Shown here: positions 62,602 to 64,000 of the stretch, one piece after another
How the letters are laid out: every line of letters begins with the position of its first letter
How positions within the stretch are numbered: the first letter of the stretch is position 1
Notes under the pieces: model-generated
What the model was told of the DNA's origin: nothing
Seen by the model: only the letters and a program-made list of their open reading frames with translations
The model's database searches: none
Source of the DNA: JASGCL01 sp965203915
GTDB taxonomy: Bacteria; Pseudomonadota; Alphaproteobacteria; JASGCL01
Assembly: GCA_965203915.1 (NCBI GenBank)
Contig: OZ241918.1
Coordinates: 1 to 64,000 of the forward strand
Length of the DNA stretch: 64,000 nt
Direction of reading: 5' to 3'
Made by a program: the position numbers and the translations under genes

Positions 62602-64000
62602 ATGACTAAACTTCGTTCTCACACCACCACCCACGGTCGGAACATGGCTGGGGCGCGTGGGTTGTGGCGCGCCACGGGGATGAAGGATGGCGATTTCGGC
62701 AAACCCATTATTGCGGTGGTTAATAGCTTCACCCAATTTGTTCCAGGCCATGTGCATTTGAAAGATCTGGGCCAGATGGTGGCGCGCGAAATAGAAAAAA
62801 GCGGCGGCGTAGCCAAAGAATTCAACACCATTGCGGTCGATGACGGTATTGCCATGGGGCATGATGGCATGCTTTACAGTTTGCCATCGCGCGAACTTAT
62901 CGCCGATTCGGTCGAATACATGGTTAACGCCCATTGCGCCGATGCCATGGTTTGCATTTCCAATTGTGATAAAATTACGCCTGGCATGTTGATGGCGGCG
63001 ATGCGTATCAACATTCCCACCATATTTGTATCGGGCGGCCCGATGGAGGCTGGCAAAATCAATTGGAACAAAGCAACAGGCCATGTCGCCACCAATGGGG
63101 ACGGCACAGTGAGGAAGGTTGACCTGGTCGATGCGATTGTTGAAGCCACCAACGACAAATTATCGGACGAAGAAATTGAGACCATCGAGAAGTCGGCTTG
63201 CCCAACCTGTGGCTCTTGCTCGGGCATGTTTACCGCCAACAGCATGAATTCGCTGACCGAGGCTTTGGGCTTGTCCTTGCCTGGCAACGGGTCGTTGCTT
63301 GCCACCCATGCTTTGCGCAAAGAATTATTTTTGCAAGCGGGCCGAACAATTGTTGACCTGTGCAAGGAATTTTATGAAAAAGAAAATAGCGCGGTGTTGC
63401 CACGCTCCATCGCCAATTTTCAGGCATTTGAAAATGCCATGACGCTTGATATTGCCATGGGCGGTTCAACCAACACCGTGTTGCATTTGCTTGCCATTGC
63501 TCATGAGGCTGGTTGTGATTTCAGCATGAAGGATATTGATAGATTGTCCAAAAAAGTGCCAACGATTTGTAAGGTATCGCCCGCCACCAGCCTTTACCAT
63601 ATGGAGGATGTTCACCGTGCGGGCGGCATTGTTGGTATTTTGGCCGAATTGAATCGCGGCGGACTCATCCACCATCAATTGCCCACCGTGCATAGCAAAA
63701 CCTTGCTGGAGGCCTTAAACCATTGGGATATTATGGTTAGCAATCAAAAAGATGTTTCAGAATTTTACCGCGCCGCCCCTGGCGGGGTGCGCACCACCGA
63801 GGCCTTTTCGCAAAACCGTCAATACCCCGATCTGGATAATGACCGCAAAAATGGCTGCATCCGTTCGGTGGAGCATGCTTATAACAAAGAAGGGGGTTTG
63901 GCGGTGTTGTATGGTAATTTGGCGCCCGACGGGTCGATTGTAAAAACCGCGGGGGTTGATGAGAAAATTTTTAGCTTCGTTGGCCCCGCCAAAATTTATG
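62602..64000 (+). CDS. ilvD: Dihydroxy-acid dehydratase (partial, runs off the window)
   Basis: Iron-sulfur dehydratase of branched-chain amino acid synthesis. The visible 466 codons start MTKLRSHTTTHGRNMAGARG. They contain AVDDGIAMGHDGMLYSLPSR, CISNCDKITPGM (C118, C122), CPTCGSCSGMFTANSMN (C200, C203, C206), LDIAMGGSTNTVLHLLAIA and LYGNLAPDGSIVKTAG. The length and motifs fit the long, roughly 610-residue form; the C-terminal part is beyond the window. Confidence 0.96.
   Translation, partial: MTKLRSHTTTHGRNMAGARGLWRATGMKDGDFGKPIIAVVNSFTQFVPGHVHLKDLGQMVAREIEKSGGVAKEFNTIAVDDGIAMGHDGMLYSLPSRELIADSVEYMVNAHCADAMVCISNCDKITPGMLMAAMRINIPTIFVSGGPMEAGKINWNKATGHVATNGDGTVRKVDLVDAIVEATNDKLSDEEIETIEKSACPTCGSCSGMFTANSMNSLTEALGLSLPGNGSLLATHALRKELFLQAGRTIVDLCKEFYEKENSAVLPRSIANFQAFENAMTLDIAMGGSTNTVLHLLAIAHEAGCDFSMKDIDRLSKKVPTICKVSPATSLYHMEDVHRAGGIVGILAELNRGGLIHHQLPTVHSKTLLEALNHWDIMVSNQKDVSEFYRAAPGGVRTTEAFSQNRQYPDLDNDRKNGCIRSVEHAYNKEGGLAVLYGNLAPDGSIVKTAGVDEKIFSFVGPAKIY

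Overview
The window is chromosomal DNA from an alphaproteobacterium, probably free-living or marine-type, with moderate GC and AT-rich accessory patches. The evidence is gene content: a CcrM-type adenine methyltransferase, an NDUFS4-like complex I accessory subunit, a Tim44/TimA-family adaptor, an Irr-like Fur regulator, class II DAHP synthase, RNase J, and the alphaproteobacterial folE / NifU-like / hisI neighbourhood. The genus cannot be fixed from the sequence alone.

Layout. 1-2.7 kb: the tail of a small DUF3892-like gene, then a type IIG restriction-modification gene on the minus strand, broken by a one-base frameshift. 2.8-17 kb: aroG (minus), then secE-nusG-rplK-rplA-[L10 leader]-rplJ-rplL-[attenuator]-rpoB-rpoC, with no tuf, tRNA-Trp, rpsL, rpsG or fusA beside it. 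17-34 kb: mostly plus-strand housekeeping and metabolic genes: CaiD-like hydratase, glyoxalase II, FAD-linked dehydrogenase, a 4Fe-4S protein, CinA-like protein, RNase J, TimA-like protein, murI, ferredoxin-NADP reductase, SNase-like nuclease, allA-like, rnhB, an Irr/Fur regulator with a perfect palindrome before it, YgfZ, two tandem GT2 glycosyltransferases and tldD. 33.9-35.8 kb: a 500-bp mosaic of hairpins and an AT-rich pentapeptide-repeat membrane protein. 36-44 kb: nrdB, a small coiled-coil/winged-helix protein behind a perfect 17-bp inverted repeat, ccrM, an OFA-type transporter, the queuosine genes queA-tgt-yhhQ and the complex I subunit. 44-54 kb: tRNA-Arg(TCT), a lipase-like hydrolase, tRNA-Val(CAC), leuD, a NERD protein, leuB, a Sua5/TsaC protein, and an operon of two phytoene-desaturase-like FAD oxidoreductases plus a GcvT-like protein. 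54.2-57.2 kb: an accessory island with repeats at its edges, about 1.2 kb without a supported gene, and a three-gene AT-rich operon ending in a TIR-domain protein. 57.2-64 kb: a BHMT-like methyltransferase, folE, NifU-like protein, hisI, ilvC, an XRE regulator and the start of ilvD.

The best candidate for an undescribed system is the operon at 55456-56889: a coiled-coil/winged-helix protein, a second small protein with a helical N-terminus and probable winged-helix C-terminus, and a TIR effector that also carries a winged-helix-like N-terminus. A full-length homologue of the first protein stands alone at 37437-37805 beside ccrM, under a strong promoter whose start region is covered by a perfect inverted repeat. 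Palindromic CTAGGC-type repeats border the island and also overlap the stop codons of tldD, the GcvT-like gene and, in a diverged copy, the BHMT-like gene.
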